64,000 nucleotides of DNA from Nitrosomonas sp. sh817 (GTDB taxonomy: Bacteria > Pseudomonadota > Gammaproteobacteria > Burkholderiales > Nitrosomonadaceae), in the NCBI RefSeq assembly GCF_030908545.1, contig NZ_CP133083.1, positions 1,488,001 through 1,552,000 on the forward strand. The letters run 5' to 3'. Shown here piece by piece: positions 1-9,075 of this stretch; positions within the stretch are counted from its first letter, which is position 1; each line of letters begins with the position of its first letter. The position numbers were made by a program, and so were the translations under genes. The notes beneath the pieces are model-generated. The model had not been told where the DNA came from. It searched no databases and was given only the letters and a program-made list of their open reading frames with translations.

Positions 1-226
1 GGAAAATCATTTATATAAGATTTATGCCACGATTCTTGTCGATAAAGCGAATCAGAAGACAATTTTGATTGGAAAGAAGGGTGAAAAACTGAAACAAATC
101 GCGACCGAAGCGCGTAAGGATATGGAACGATTGTTCAGTGAGAAAGTGTACTTGGAAGTTTGGGTAAAAGTTAGAAACGGTTGGGCGGATAGCGAAGCAA
201 CGCTGAAAAGCCTTGGATATGAGTGA
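1..226 (+). CDS. era: GTPase Era, C-terminal part
   Basis: Reading codons from base 2 gives an open 74-residue C-terminus that stops at TGA 224-226. It contains the KH-domain RNA-binding loop [12 protein letters not shown] and ends in VWVKVRNGW...LGYE, the usual end of Era. Era is an essential GTPase that binds the 3' end of 16S rRNA during small-subunit assembly. The GTPase domain lies outside the window. It is followed within 50 bases by pdxJ on the same strand. Identification is firm because the KH loop and tail are typical of the family. Confidence 0.93.
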   Translation, partial: ENHLYKIYATILVDKANQKTILIGKKGEKLKQIATEARKDMERLFSEKVYLEVWVKVRNGWADSEATLKSLGYE

Positions 227-275
227 GGGAAAAAAGATTGATATCACGATTGTATGGGAAATTGCAGCACCATGA
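219..275 (+). other. Possible remnant of a lost recO start
   Basis: An ATG at 219 overlaps the era stop and opens an 18-codon reading frame beginning MSEGKKID before a TGA at 273. In many beta- and gammaproteobacteria recO starts directly at the end of era and precedes pdxJ. Here only this short frame separates them. The lysine-rich start resembles how RecO proteins begin, but it is too short to prove homology. It could equally be chance sequence or a leader peptide for pdxJ. Confidence 0.2.
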
Positions 276-997
276 TTGAACTGGGTGTCAATATTGATCA
301 TGTTGCAACACTAAGGCAGGCACGGGGAACGGCTTATCCGGATCCGATTGCCGCAGCGCTGATCGCGGAATCTGCGGGTGCGGATGCCATTACGCTGCAT
401 TTGCGCGAAGATCGCCGTCATATTCAAGACCGTGACGTGGAGATATTGCGCGAGCGGTTAACGACCCGGATGAACCTGGAAAGCGCTGTAACCGACGAGA
501 TGATCGCCATCGCGTTAAGAATTAAACCGCATGATATTTGCCTGGTTCCGGAGAGGCGCGAGGAACTAACGACGGAAGGCGGACTCGATGTGATCCGGCA
601 CTTTGATCAAGTCCGGCATGCGTGTCTGCGATTAAAGGAAGCAGGAATACGGGTTTCGTTATTCATCAATGCCGATCCGCGGCAGATCGAGGCGGCTGCG
701 CGCGCGGCTGCGCCGGTCATTGAAATTCACACGGGCAGTTATGCCGATGCACCCACGATTGAAATGCAGCAGCTGCAATTCTCTGCGGTGCAAAAGGCAA
801 CTGCCCTAGGACTTGATCTGGGGCTGAAAGTCAATGCCGGTCATGGATTGCATTATGAGAATGTGCAAGCGATTGCCGCACTTCCCGGAATCTCTGAATT
901 AAATATCGGTCATGCCATCGTAGCTCGGGCGATTTTTACCGGTTTCAAGCACGCCGTTGAGGAAATGAAACGACTGATGATCGAGGCGCGGCAGTGA
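272..997 (+). CDS. pdxJ: Pyridoxine 5'-phosphate synthase
   Basis: The 241-residue product begins [20 protein letters not shown], the standard PdxJ start. It carries the family motifs [14 protein letters not shown] and the C-terminal [16 protein letters not shown] phosphate-binding segment. PdxJ condenses 1-deoxyxylulose 5-phosphate with 3-amino-2-oxopropyl phosphate to make pyridoxine 5'-phosphate, the last ring-forming step of de novo vitamin B6 synthesis in the cytoplasm. An in-frame ATG at 254 would add six residues, but family alignment favours 272. It is translationally coupled to acpS by a GTGA overlap at 994-997. Confidence 0.96.
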   Translation: MIELGVNIDHVATLRQARGTAYPDPIAAALIAESAGADAITLHLREDRRHIQDRDVEILRERLTTRMNLESAVTDEMIAIALRIKPHDICLVPERREELTTEGGLDVIRHFDQVRHACLRLKEAGIRVSLFINADPRQIEAAARAAAPVIEIHTGSYADAPTIEMQQLQFSAVQKATALGLDLGLKVNAGHGLHYENVQAIAALPGISELNIGHAIVARAIFTGFKHAVEEMKRLMIEARQ

Positions 998-1371
998 TCT
1001 ACGGTATCGGAACCGATATTGTCGAATCCACCCGGATTGCGCAGTCGCTGGAACGGTATGGCGATCGCTTCGCCCGGCGCATTTTAACGGATCCGGAGTG
1101 GCGGGAATATCATAACAGCAGTAAACCAATCGCATTTCTGGCGAGCCGGTTTGCCGCCAAGGAAGCTTTATCCAAAGCAATGGGCACCGGACTCCGTCAC
1201 CCGGTTAGTTTGACATACATCACGATAAGCCACGACAATTTAGGGAAACCTTTTTTTCAATTTCATCCGGAACTGAATCAATTGATCAGCGATAAGGGTA
1301 TTATCCAGCATCATCTGTCGATTAGTGATGAAATCAACATGGTTTGTGCATTTGTAGTATTGGAGAAGTAA
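994..1371 (+). CDS. acpS: Holo-[acyl-carrier-protein] synthase
   Basis: A GTG start at 994 overlaps the pdxJ TGA. The 125-residue product begins [15 protein letters not shown] and has the second conserved block [19 protein letters not shown], the two signature motifs of AcpS. The enzyme transfers the 4'-phosphopantetheine arm from CoA to apo-ACP for fatty acid synthesis. Asp8 and Glu near residue 57 would hold Mg2+. The order pdxJ-acpS is conserved in many proteobacteria. Confidence 0.96.
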   Translation: MIYGIGTDIVESTRIAQSLERYGDRFARRILTDPEWREYHNSSKPIAFLASRFAAKEALSKAMGTGLRHPVSLTYITISHDNLGKPFFQFHPELNQLISDKGIIQHHLSISDEINMVCAFVVLEK

Positions 1372-1373
1372 TT

Positions 1374-2423
1374 GTGGCGCTTGGGCCCGTCATGCTTGAT
1401 ATTGCCGGTACGGAACTATCCGAGGATGACATCAAAAGGCTGACTCACCCGCTCACCGGTGGCGTTATTCTTTTTACGCGCAATTATGTCGATCACCGGC
1501 AATTAACCGGATTAACCCGGCAAATTCATGCGTTACGCACCCCTCACCTGTTGATTGCAGTGGATCATGAAGGCGGGCGTGTGCAGCGTTTTCAACAGGA
1601 TTTCACGCAATTGCCGGCTATGCGTGAACTGGGTAAAGTGTGGGATAAACAACCTGCCAAAGCCCGTCATCTTGCTAGACAAGTTGGTTATGTATTAGCC
1701 GCTGAATTGAATGCTTGCGGCGTCGACTTCAGTTTTACTCCGGTATTGGATATCGATCACGGTCAGAGCAGCGTGATCGGAGATCGTGCTTTTCACAGCA
1801 ACCCGCATGCCGTGTCGGATCTGGCGCATCAATTGATGCTGGGACTTAAGCAAGGCGGTATGTTGGCAATCGGCAAGCATTTTCCCGGACATGGCTATAT
1901 TCGCGCCGATACTCATCTCGAAAAAGCTGTCGATCAACGTTGTTATAGCGAGATCGAAGCAAATGACTTGATTCCGTTTCAACATCTGATTGATAGCGGA
2001 ATTGCCGGTATTATGCCGGCTCATGTGATTTATACGGAAATCGACCCCAATCCGGCTGGGTTTTCTAAAATCTGGTTACAAAAAATTTTACGGAAGACGC
2101 TGGGGTTTGAAGGATGCATTTTTAGTGACGACCTCAACATGCGCGGCGCCGGAATACTCCTCGATTCAATGCTGTTACGAGCGCAGACCGCTTTAACCGC
2201 AGGATGCGACATGATATTGGTGTGCAACAACCCGGCGGGTGCGGACGAAGTACTAAATGGGTTGCGCTGGGAGATGCCGGCGGCAAGTTTGGCCCGGTTG
2301 GCGCGTTTGCATGCAAAGAACCAAACCGGTTCCATGACGAAGCTGCGCGAACGCGGAGATTATGTGCAAGCTGTCCGGGAAATCAGCGGCATTGGGTGTG
2401 GAAGCGGCGAATTACCCTTGTAG
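1374..2423 (+). CDS. nagZ: Beta-N-acetylhexosaminidase
   Basis: A glycoside hydrolase family 3 enzyme of cytoplasmic peptidoglycan recycling; it releases GlcNAc from GlcNAc-anhydroMurNAc peptides. The GTG start at 1374 has a GGAG ribosome site at 1362 and gives [12 protein letters not shown], as in known NagZ. The 349-residue protein has [10 protein letters not shown] near the N-terminus, the loop [14 protein letters not shown] with the catalytic His, and [10 protein letters not shown] with the nucleophile Asp. It lies two bases after acpS, so it belongs to the same operon. Confidence 0.95.
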   Translation: MALGPVMLDIAGTELSEDDIKRLTHPLTGGVILFTRNYVDHRQLTGLTRQIHALRTPHLLIAVDHEGGRVQRFQQDFTQLPAMRELGKVWDKQPAKARHLARQVGYVLAAELNACGVDFSFTPVLDIDHGQSSVIGDRAFHSNPHAVSDLAHQLMLGLKQGGMLAIGKHFPGHGYIRADTHLEKAVDQRCYSEIEANDLIPFQHLIDSGIAGIMPAHVIYTEIDPNPAGFSKIWLQKILRKTLGFEGCIFSDDLNMRGAGILLDSMLLRAQTALTAGCDMILVCNNPAGADEVLNGLRWEMPAASLARLARLHAKNQTGSMTKLRERGDYVQAVREISGIGCGSGELPL

Positions 2424-2524
2424 TAAGGTTGCCACAAAAAACAGCGAATGACGTAGAAGATCAATATCGCTCAGGTTTTTTATTTTAAAATTACTTTTTT
2501 TAAGCTATTTACGTAGGATGAATT

Positions 2525-3985
2525 ATGTCAGAAACATTTGATGTCGCGGTCATTGGTGCAGGCCCTGGTGGTTATGTTGCAGCTATTCGGGCTGCGCAGC
2601 TTGGATTGAACACTATTTGCATTGACGAATGGAAGAACTCAAAGGGGAAACCAAGTCTTGGCGGCACTTGCCTGAATGTTGGCTGTATTCCTTCCAAGGC
2701 GTTATTAGAGTCTTCGGAAAAGTTTTTTCAGATCCGGCATAAAGTTTCCGCACATGGGATTACCGCGCAGCAGGTTACAGCGGATATTCCCGTGATGATC
2801 GCGCGTAAAGACAAGATTGTTACCACATTCACGACCGGTATCGCGTCGCTATTTAAAAAGAATAAAGTGAAGTCGATGCATGGGCGCGGATCGTTATTGA
2901 CGCATGATGCATCGAACAATCTCTGGACAATTAAAGTTGACGACAATGGCGCGATGGAAACGATTCAAGCGAAGCACGTGATCGTGGCCACCGGCTCGAC
3001 ACCGAGACCACTGCCGTTTGCGTCCATCGACAATGCCATGATTCTGGATAACGCCGGTGCTCTGGCGTTAACGGAAGTGCCCAAGCGATTGGGTGTCATC
3101 GGCGCGGGAGTGATCGGCTTGGAAATGGGGAGTGTATGGCGCCGCCTTGGATCGGAAGTGACTATTCTGGAAGCCATGCCGGGTTTTTTGATGGCTGCGG
3201 ATGAACAGATCGCCAAGGAAGCTAAAAGTTTGTTTGCCAAAGAGCCGGGGTTGCAGATTAATACCGGTATTAATATCAATTCGGTCAAGCTATCCGGAGA
3301 CTCAGTGGTGGTGAATTATAGTGACGCCAATAACCAGGAACAGCAACTGGAAGTGGATAAATTAATCGCGGCGATCGGGCGGATTCCGAATACCGCCGGT
3401 TTAGGCGCTAAAGAAGCAGGCTTGGCTTTGGATGAACGCGGTTTTATCGTGGTCGACGATTATTGCCGAACTAATTTGACGCATGTGTATGCCGTGGGGG
3501 ATGTGGTGCGAGGGCCGATGCTGGCGCATAAGGCATCCGAGGAAGGTGTCGCGGTCGCAGAAATGATCCAACTGATAGAACAAGGCCATGAAAATCCGCA
3601 TGAAGCAGTTGATTTTAATACCATACCTTGGGTGATCTACACGGCACCGGAAATAGCTTGGGTGGGAAAAAATGAACAGCAACTCAAAGCCGCGGGTATT
3701 GCCTATAAAGCCGGCCAGTTTCCATTTATAGCCAATGGACGCGCCCGGGCAATGGGTGAAACAAGCGGTTTTATCAAAGTTTTGGCGGATGAACAGTCGG
3801 ACCGGATACTGGGTGTTCATATGATAGGACCGCATGTTTCGGAGTTGATCACAGAAGCGGTCGTGGCAATGAAATTCTCGGCCAGCAGTCAAGACATTGC
3901 TTGTATTGTCCACGCGCACCCATCGTTATCCGAGGTTTTTCACGAAGCAGCACTTGGTGTGGATAAGCGCGCCTTACACATTTAA
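2525..3985 (+). CDS. lpdA: Dihydrolipoyl dehydrogenase (E3)
   Basis: A 486-residue flavoprotein disulfide reductase that reoxidises lipoamide in 2-oxo-acid dehydrogenase or glycine cleavage complexes. It shows the N-terminal FAD Rossmann motif GAGPGGYVAAIRAAQLG, the redox disulfide GGTCLNVGCIPSKALL, an NAD-binding GAGVIGLEMG motif, and the C-terminal dimer-interface dyad HAHPSLSEVFHEA. An insert (EWKNSKGKPS) precedes the disulfide, as is common in beta- and gammaproteobacterial OGDH-type E3. It stands alone here; no E1 or E2 gene is adjacent, so the partner complex cannot be read from context. Confidence 0.94.
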   Translation: MSETFDVAVIGAGPGGYVAAIRAAQLGLNTICIDEWKNSKGKPSLGGTCLNVGCIPSKALLESSEKFFQIRHKVSAHGITAQQVTADIPVMIARKDKIVTTFTTGIASLFKKNKVKSMHGRGSLLTHDASNNLWTIKVDDNGAMETIQAKHVIVATGSTPRPLPFASIDNAMILDNAGALALTEVPKRLGVIGAGVIGLEMGSVWRRLGSEVTILEAMPGFLMAADEQIAKEAKSLFAKEPGLQINTGININSVKLSGDSVVVNYSDANNQEQQLEVDKLIAAIGRIPNTAGLGAKEAGLALDERGFIVVDDYCRTNLTHVYAVGDVVRGPMLAHKASEEGVAVAEMIQLIEQGHENPHEAVDFNTIPWVIYTAPEIAWVGKNEQQLKAAGIAYKAGQFPFIANGRARAMGETSGFIKVLADEQSDRILGVHMIGPHVSELITEAVVAMKFSASSQDIACIVHAHPSLSEVFHEAALGVDKRALHI

Positions 3986-4056
3986 AGTAAACGCCAGGCA
4001 GATTTTTCGCTCTCTTATCCGGGCTTAATGATACTGGGTTGATTAGTGGAATTCAT

Positions 4057-4160
4057 GATTGATTGGTTGCGCGAGCCAATTGCTTTATTTGCGCGGAACT
4101 CGCATCCTTGTTTATCGGATTGATATAGTTTGGTTGCGGTGTTCCGGGCATCTCGCGCTT
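4057..4160. repeat. Decayed copy of the dispersed ~150 bp repeat
   Basis: This stretch aligns along its length with the interior of the repeats at 46680 and 19654, sharing blocks such as TTGCGCGG-ACTCGC, CCTTG, TTGATAT, GGTTGC-GTGTTCCG and TCTCG-GCTT. Many substitutions are present and the terminal inverted repeats are not recognisable. It sits between the convergent genes lpdA and the His-rich protein gene. It looks like an old, inactive copy. Confidence 0.6.
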
Positions 4161-4191
4161 ATACTAACCGGATTATAACCGGTGTTTTAGC

Positions 4192-4638
4192 TTAGAAGCA
4201 TTTGGCTTTATCCGGATCAACGCTGCAAGACCAGCGCAGATGCTGCATGCCCGCGGATTTATTGACCAAATAATCGGCTCTTAGGTGTTTGTTTTGCTCG
4301 GTTGTCAGAGAAGCTTTTTCAGGAATATACTTTTCCTGACTCCAAAACCGGATCCGGCAAAATTCATCGTCAGCGCGGCAGAGTCTGTTAATAGCGGCGC
4401 TATATACCGTTTTATCGGTGTAGACAGCATGGTCAACAAGTACCATGTGAACAAATTTCCCGGAATTGCCCATTTCAAGGCTACGGATGAGCTTCCATCC
4501 GATGCCACTCTCCTGGTTCGTGGCTGATGTATCTTCCGCTGCCTCATCGTGATCATGGTCTTCCCCTTCATGCGCTGAAATGCTGCACGGCAGAGTGAAA
4601 ATAGCGATAAAAAACAGGCTGATTACTAGTTTACGCAT
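4192..4638 (-). CDS. Secreted His/Asp-rich protein of unknown function
   Basis: The 148-residue product has a clear signal peptide (residues 1-22, cleavage near SISA-HEG). The mature protein begins with a metal-binding-looking run HEGEDHDHDEAAED. The rest has several Cys (LCRADDEFC, RWSCSVDPDKAKC) that could form periplasmic disulfides. I do not recognise the family. The N-terminal HEGEDHDHDE stretch resembles those of periplasmic metal-handling proteins, so metal binding is a plausible inference only. It is transcribed alone, with an AGGAGAA ribosome site before the ATG at 4638. Confidence 0.75.
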   Translation of the reverse strand: MRKLVISLFFIAIFTLPCSISAHEGEDHDHDEAAEDTSATNQESGIGWKLIRSLEMGNSGKFVHMVLVDHAVYTDKTVYSAAINRLCRADDEFCRIRFWSQEKYIPEKASLTTEQNKHLRADYLVNKSAGMQHLRWSCSVDPDKAKCF

Positions 4639-5080
4639 AAGTTCTCCTGGTGGTTTGCAATTAAATTTTTTAATTCAGTGTGTTGTATTCCCAAGTTATT
4701 CTTTAACCCGGATAACGCTGACAGCGGGGCAGTATACTCGAAAATAAGCTTTTGGACATTATTGTCCCGTATCAGAAAAGACGGATACGGACGAAGCGGA
4801 TATGCCAAGTCAAGTGCGGGATGCGCCAGCATTTTTTAGCAATTTCTTCAGAAAATTACGAATAGCGATCAGAGTGTGATGGGAGATCGGCACGCTTTGT
4901 TGATGGCCGGAAATGATTAACGTTGTAAATTAACCGGATGCGATTGCGTTTCTGAAAACTAAGAAATTACGGAATCCGGCACGCGCCTGGGGTCGATTTG
5001 ATATACTTCTGAATTTAATTGTTTATTTCTCTCCAGCGACGGTTCTTGATCGGTATGCTGTAACCTCAAGCTTTTCGGGT
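4639..5080. other. Intergenic region between divergent genes, 442 bases
   Basis: It separates the His-rich gene (minus) from the lipase-like gene (plus), so it must carry both promoters. A short open frame on the minus strand (4626-4832) has no convincing coding character. I see no strong sigma-70 pair, hairpin or repeat in it. Confidence 0.5.
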
Positions 5081-6313
5081 ATGTTTATGAAAAAATGGCA
5101 TGTACAATTATTACGATTTATATTTTTTGTGTTTGCTCTCGTCGCAACCGGCGCAACGCGGGCAATGCCGGAGGATTGCAATGATTTGACCGCGCCAGCG
5201 GCATTTTTTGAATCCGATGGGTTAGTCTGCTTGCAAAATATCAAAGTAACGGACGCATCGGGCGAACAATTCTATAAAGCCGCGCTTCAGTGGCTGGGGG
5301 TTGAAAATCCCAAGCAATTCAAACTGATCAGCGTGGCATTTGATGAAGGCCCGCGTGCGGATAGCCCAGCTTTCTCAATCGTAAACGGTGAACTCAGGTT
5401 GCCCAAGATAGACGTTCCCAAGCTTTATGGAATCGAGCGTTTTGACGTCAGCCTGAATTGGGTTAAAGATGCCGATGACATCGTTTCTGTGTTTGAACTG
5501 GCCGATGTGGCATTGTACAACAACCCCGGATATGTACCCAATGTCACATGGAAACCTTACGGAATGCTGCTTTCCAACGAACGCCGGGCGGTGGATCTGA
5601 TGATCCGGTCGATACCATTTGCGAAGCTGGCGGATGCGATTTACGATTTTGATAATGTGACAGTCGATAACTGGGTTCTGATTCAGTCCAATGGCAAAAG
5701 CTCCGGAATGGACGCGGGCGTTTTCAGGAATCGCGATACAAATGAATTAGCGCTAGTATTCCGGGGTACTGAAACATGTGATTTTCCTTGCTCATTTAAA
5801 GAATTGGAAGATACAACCCGGGACGCCTTAGCGGATGCGGCAATCGGGATTGGCAGGGTCAGCGATCAATTTAAAGATGCCTTCAATTTTGCACAAAGTG
5901 TAATCAGTAAGCATCCAGGCGCAAAAATTACCGTAGCAGGGCATTCGCTAGGCGGCGGATTGGCGCAAGCGGTGGGCGCAACATTGGGTTTAGAGACATT
6001 TGCATTCAACTCTTCGCCGGTTCCGGATCATTTTTTCGATACATACAGGATTACACTGCCTTACGAGGAACTCGAGGATTTGATTTACGTGATTGCCGAT
6101 GTGCATGATCCGGTATCGAATACCAATGAAACCGGCGACATCTATTTGGATTCTCATCATGTTACATCTTTGATTCAATTCAATTTCGATTTGAAAGAAA
6201 TGCTGACCAGCCGCAAAGTGGATCTGGAAGATTTGCGCTTTGACCGGCACAGTATCACGCGATTGGCCAATAATGCCACCCGGCTGATGAATTTGTACCG
6301 GGATGGTTGGTGA
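5081..6313 (+). CDS. Secreted class 3 lipase-like alpha/beta hydrolase
   Basis: The 410-residue product starts MFMKKWHVQLLRFIFFVFALVATGATRA, a signal peptide (ATG at 5087 is an equally good start). The second half is a lipase class 3 fold: residues around 215-240 (LALVFRGTETC) supply the oxyanion region, and the nucleophile elbow VAGHSLGGG has Ser289. A likely acid, Asp in ADVHDPVS, and a late His complete a triad. The N-terminal 130 residues are not recognised and may be a substrate or surface-binding domain. It probably cleaves an ester in the periplasm or outside the cell. The substrate is unknown. Confidence 0.8.
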   Translation: MFMKKWHVQLLRFIFFVFALVATGATRAMPEDCNDLTAPAAFFESDGLVCLQNIKVTDASGEQFYKAALQWLGVENPKQFKLISVAFDEGPRADSPAFSIVNGELRLPKIDVPKLYGIERFDVSLNWVKDADDIVSVFELADVALYNNPGYVPNVTWKPYGMLLSNERRAVDLMIRSIPFAKLADAIYDFDNVTVDNWVLIQSNGKSSGMDAGVFRNRDTNELALVFRGTETCDFPCSFKELEDTTRDALADAAIGIGRVSDQFKDAFNFAQSVISKHPGAKITVAGHSLGGGLAQAVGATLGLETFAFNSSPVPDHFFDTYRITLPYEELEDLIYVIADVHDPVSNTNETGDIYLDSHHVTSLIQFNFDLKEMLTSRKVDLEDLRFDRHSITRLANNATRLMNLYRDGW

Positions 6314-6598
6314 TCGGAACCGTACCTTCTGGTTAAAAATTGCACGGAGCGGTTTTACTTTTGCCCATTGATGTACTCATTAATCAATCTTGAAAGAAGT
6401 TGAATGAAATAAAATTTGTTTCTTGATATTTATATATTACGCCCATATTAAACAAATCAATGTATCAGTAGGGGCCTCAACAATTCAAAGTTGTTAATAA
6501 AACGAGGCATGTATCTGTACGAACAAGATTCAAAGCAGCTTGTGAATCGTGTTTGTATTTGAAAGTTTTATTTAAAATTTGAGTTTTGTGGAGGCGCA

Positions 6599-7381
6599 AT
6601 GGCAATGATTCGATCACCTGCGGTCGCAGGTCTGTTTTATCCCGCAGATATTCAGCAATTGCGGCACGATGTGCAGCAATTGCTATCACACGCAAAATTT
6701 CACGATACCAAACCCAAAGCATTGATCGTTCCTCACGCCGGGTATATCTATTCCGGTGCCATTGCCGCAACGGCTTATGTCAGTTTGAAAACAATTTCAA
6801 CTCGGATTCAACGGGTCGTGTTACTCGGGCCGGCTCATCGGGTTGCGGTCTATGGTATGGCATTGCCAAGCGTGGATGTTTTTGCGACGCCATTAGGACC
6901 GGTGCAACTGGATACAAAATTGATCCAAGAAATCGAGCACTTGCCGCAGGTAATGGTGAGTGACGCCGCGCATGCGCTGGAACATTCGCTGGAAGTACAA
7001 CTGCCGTTTTTGCAAAGCATGCTGGGTGAATTTTCTTTACTGCCGCTGGCGGTTGGCATGACGTCGGCGGAAGCGGTGGCGGAAGTACTGGATCATTTGT
7101 GGGGTGGCGAGGAAACTTTGATCGTTGTCAGTTCCGATTTGTCGCATTATTTGCCGTATGACGCGGCGCAGCAAACGGATTTGGGAACAGTGCAATCCAT
7201 TTTGCAGTTCAGTCGATCCATTGAGCAAGCGCAAGCATGCGGTAATATCCCGATTAATGGTTTAATCCTGGCAGCCCGGAAACATCATCTGAAGCCGCAG
7301 CTATTGGATTTAAGAAATTCCGGAGATACCGCGGGTTCGCGCGATCATGTGGTGGGTTATGCTGCGATCGCATTTTCCTGA
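6599..7381 (+). CDS. amrB: AmmeMemoRadiSam system protein B (MEMO1 family)
   Basis: The 260-residue protein has the MEMO-family landmarks MIRSPAVAGLFYP, PHAGYIYSGAIAA, LGPAHR, HSLEVQLPFLQ and SSDLSHY. These His and Asp residues correspond to the metal/substrate pocket of the dioxygenase-like fold. Bacterial members occur in a three-gene system with an AMMECR1 protein and a radical SAM enzyme, exactly as here. The biochemical role of the system is not established. It starts at ATG 6599 (a second ATG lies at 6605) after GTGGAGGCGC and is the first gene of the operon. Confidence 0.93.
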   Translation: MAMIRSPAVAGLFYPADIQQLRHDVQQLLSHAKFHDTKPKALIVPHAGYIYSGAIAATAYVSLKTISTRIQRVVLLGPAHRVAVYGMALPSVDVFATPLGPVQLDTKLIQEIEHLPQVMVSDAAHALEHSLEVQLPFLQSMLGEFSLLPLAVGMTSAEAVAEVLDHLWGGEETLIVVSSDLSHYLPYDAAQQTDLGTVQSILQFSRSIEQAQACGNIPINGLILAARKHHLKPQLLDLRNSGDTAGSRDHVVGYAAIAFS

Positions 7382-7394
7382 TGAGGAGGAAACA

Positions 7395-7985
7395 ATGACA
7401 CCGGATAAAAACGAGCAGGGAAAAGTTTTACTGCAAGTCGCCCGCACAGCCATTGCCGATGCGTTGCGGCTGCCAACGGAACCGGCGGCAATCGATGTGC
7501 ATAACATTTGGTTATCGAAACCGGGCGCAACGTTTGTCACCTTGACTCAGCAAGGAGAATTGCGCGGTTGTATCGGTTCCTTGCAGGCGCTCTATCCGTT
7601 GATTGATGACGTCACAAACAATGCGGTGTCGGCGGCGTTGCATGACCCTCGATTCAATCCCTTAACGGTTACTGAACTTGGAGCCGTCGAAATCGAAGTT
7701 TCATTACTGTCGGAATTGGAGCCGCTGAATTGCGCAACGGAAGCGGATGCCTTGCGGCAACTGCGCCCGGCAATCGATGGCGTGGTATTTGAGTGCGGCC
7801 CTTATCGCAGCACGTTTTTACCGCAGGTATGGGAAAGCTTGCCGCAGCCGCGGCAATTTCTTGCGCAATTGAAGTTGAAAGCCCGATTGCCGCAAGATTT
7901 CTGGGCGGGTAATGTTCAATTATCCCGTTACACCGTAACAAAATGGCGTGAAGCCGATTTTCGTGAGGAGTCAGTTCATGGATGA
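7395..7985 (+). CDS. amrA: AmmeMemoRadiSam system protein A (AMMECR1 domain)
   Basis: The ATG at 7395 follows a strong GAGGAGGA ribosome site and lies 13 bases after amrB. The 196-residue product has the AMMECR1 signature GELRGCIGSLQ and the downstream block NAVSAALHDPRF, followed by VEIEVSLLSELEP. The family is conserved from archaea to human AMMECR1 and has no proven activity; the LRGCIG loop is thought to be its functional site. Its stop overlaps the start of amrS by eight bases, which indicates translational coupling. Confidence 0.93.
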   Translation: MTPDKNEQGKVLLQVARTAIADALRLPTEPAAIDVHNIWLSKPGATFVTLTQQGELRGCIGSLQALYPLIDDVTNNAVSAALHDPRFNPLTVTELGAVEIEVSLLSELEPLNCATEADALRQLRPAIDGVVFECGPYRSTFLPQVWESLPQPRQFLAQLKLKARLPQDFWAGNVQLSRYTVTKWREADFREESVHG

Positions 7986-9075
7986 ACCGATTAGCGCCGC
8001 TCAGCGGCATCCGGCAAAATACTGGCACAAACTCGACGATGGCCGGATTCAATGCGATTTGTGCCCGCGCGATTGCAAATTGCACGATGGCCAGCGCGGT
8101 GCTTGTTTTGTCCGCGGCAGAATTGGGGATGCAATGGTATTGACGACGTATGGGCGCTCGTCCGGCTTTTGTATCGATCCGGTTGAAAAAAAACCGCTCA
8201 ATCAGTTTTATCCGGGCAGCAGCATTCTGTCGTTTGGAACAGCCGGTTGTAATCTGGCGTGTAAGTTTTGCCAAAACTGGGATATTTCCAAATCGCGCAG
8301 TTTCGATAAACTGATGGATCAGGCCAGTCCGGAGGCGATTGCACAGTCTGCGAAAAAGCACGGTTGTAAAAGCGTGGCATTCACTTACAACGATCCGGTG
8401 ATTTTTGCCGAATATGCCATGGACGTGGCGGATGCTTGCCATGCGCATGGCATCAAAACCGTTGCGGTGACCGCGGGTTACATTCATGCGCAACCGCGGC
8501 GCGAATTTTTTGCCAAAATGGATGCCGCGAATGTAGACCTTAAAGCATTTACCGAGGAATTCTACGTTAAGCAAACGGGGTCGCATTTGCAACCCATACT
8601 CGATACGTTGCGTTACTTGAAACACGAAACCGATGTGTGGCTGGAACTGACGACACTTCTGGTTCCGGGTTTAAACGACTCTAGCCAGGAAATCCGCGCG
8701 ATGAGTGATTGGATCATCCAGGAACTCGGGCCGGACGTACCGTTGCATTTCAGTGCCTTCCATCCGGATTATAAGCTGACCGATATTCCGTCTACACCGG
8801 TTGAAACCCTGATTCGCGCGCGTCAAATCGCATTGGATGCGGGATTGCATTATGTCTATACCGGCAATGTGCATCACGTGGAAGGCGATACGACGTATTG
8901 TCCCTCCTGCGGCAGCGAATTGATCGTGCGCGATTGGTACGAAATCAAACATTATCATTTGACGGCGGATGGTCATTGCAATCATTGCAACGCCAGGATT
9001 GCCGGACGTTATGAACAATTTACCGGTCAATTCGGCAGGCAGCGTATTCCGGTTAGAATCGGAGCATCGGCATGA
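7978..9075 (+). CDS. amrS: AmmeMemoRadiSam system radical SAM enzyme
   Basis: The 365-residue enzyme has the radical SAM cluster motif in AGCNLACKFCQNWD (CxxxCxxC), preceded by an N-terminal cysteine motif CDLCPRDCKL. It ends in a rubredoxin-like zinc/iron ribbon YCPSCGSELI...CNHCNARIAGRYEQF. It is related to pyruvate formate-lyase activating enzymes and is expected to be a glycyl-radical or peptide-modifying enzyme. The target is unknown. The start at 7978 lies inside the end of amrA; the stop overlaps the next gene in an ATGA. Confidence 0.93.
   Translation: MDEPISAAQRHPAKYWHKLDDGRIQCDLCPRDCKLHDGQRGACFVRGRIGDAMVLTTYGRSSGFCIDPVEKKPLNQFYPGSSILSFGTAGCNLACKFCQNWDISKSRSFDKLMDQASPEAIAQSAKKHGCKSVAFTYNDPVIFAEYAMDVADACHAHGIKTVAVTAGYIHAQPRREFFAKMDAANVDLKAFTEEFYVKQTGSHLQPILDTLRYLKHETDVWLELTTLLVPGLNDSSQEIRAMSDWIIQELGPDVPLHFSAFHPDYKLTDIPSTPVETLIRARQIALDAGLHYVYTGNVHHVEGDTTYCPSCGSELIVRDWYEIKHYHLTADGHCNHCNARIAGRYEQFTGQFGRQRIPVRIGASA

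Noticed and set aside
4626..4832. 68-codon minus-strand frame upstream of the His-rich gene
   Set aside because: It overlaps the start of the signal-peptide-bearing gene and has no supporting feature.
7669..8625. 318-codon open frame on the minus strand over amrA and amrS
   Set aside because: It is antisense to two strongly supported genes with motif-bearing frames, has no ribosome site or recognised domain, and fits a shadow of their codon pattern.
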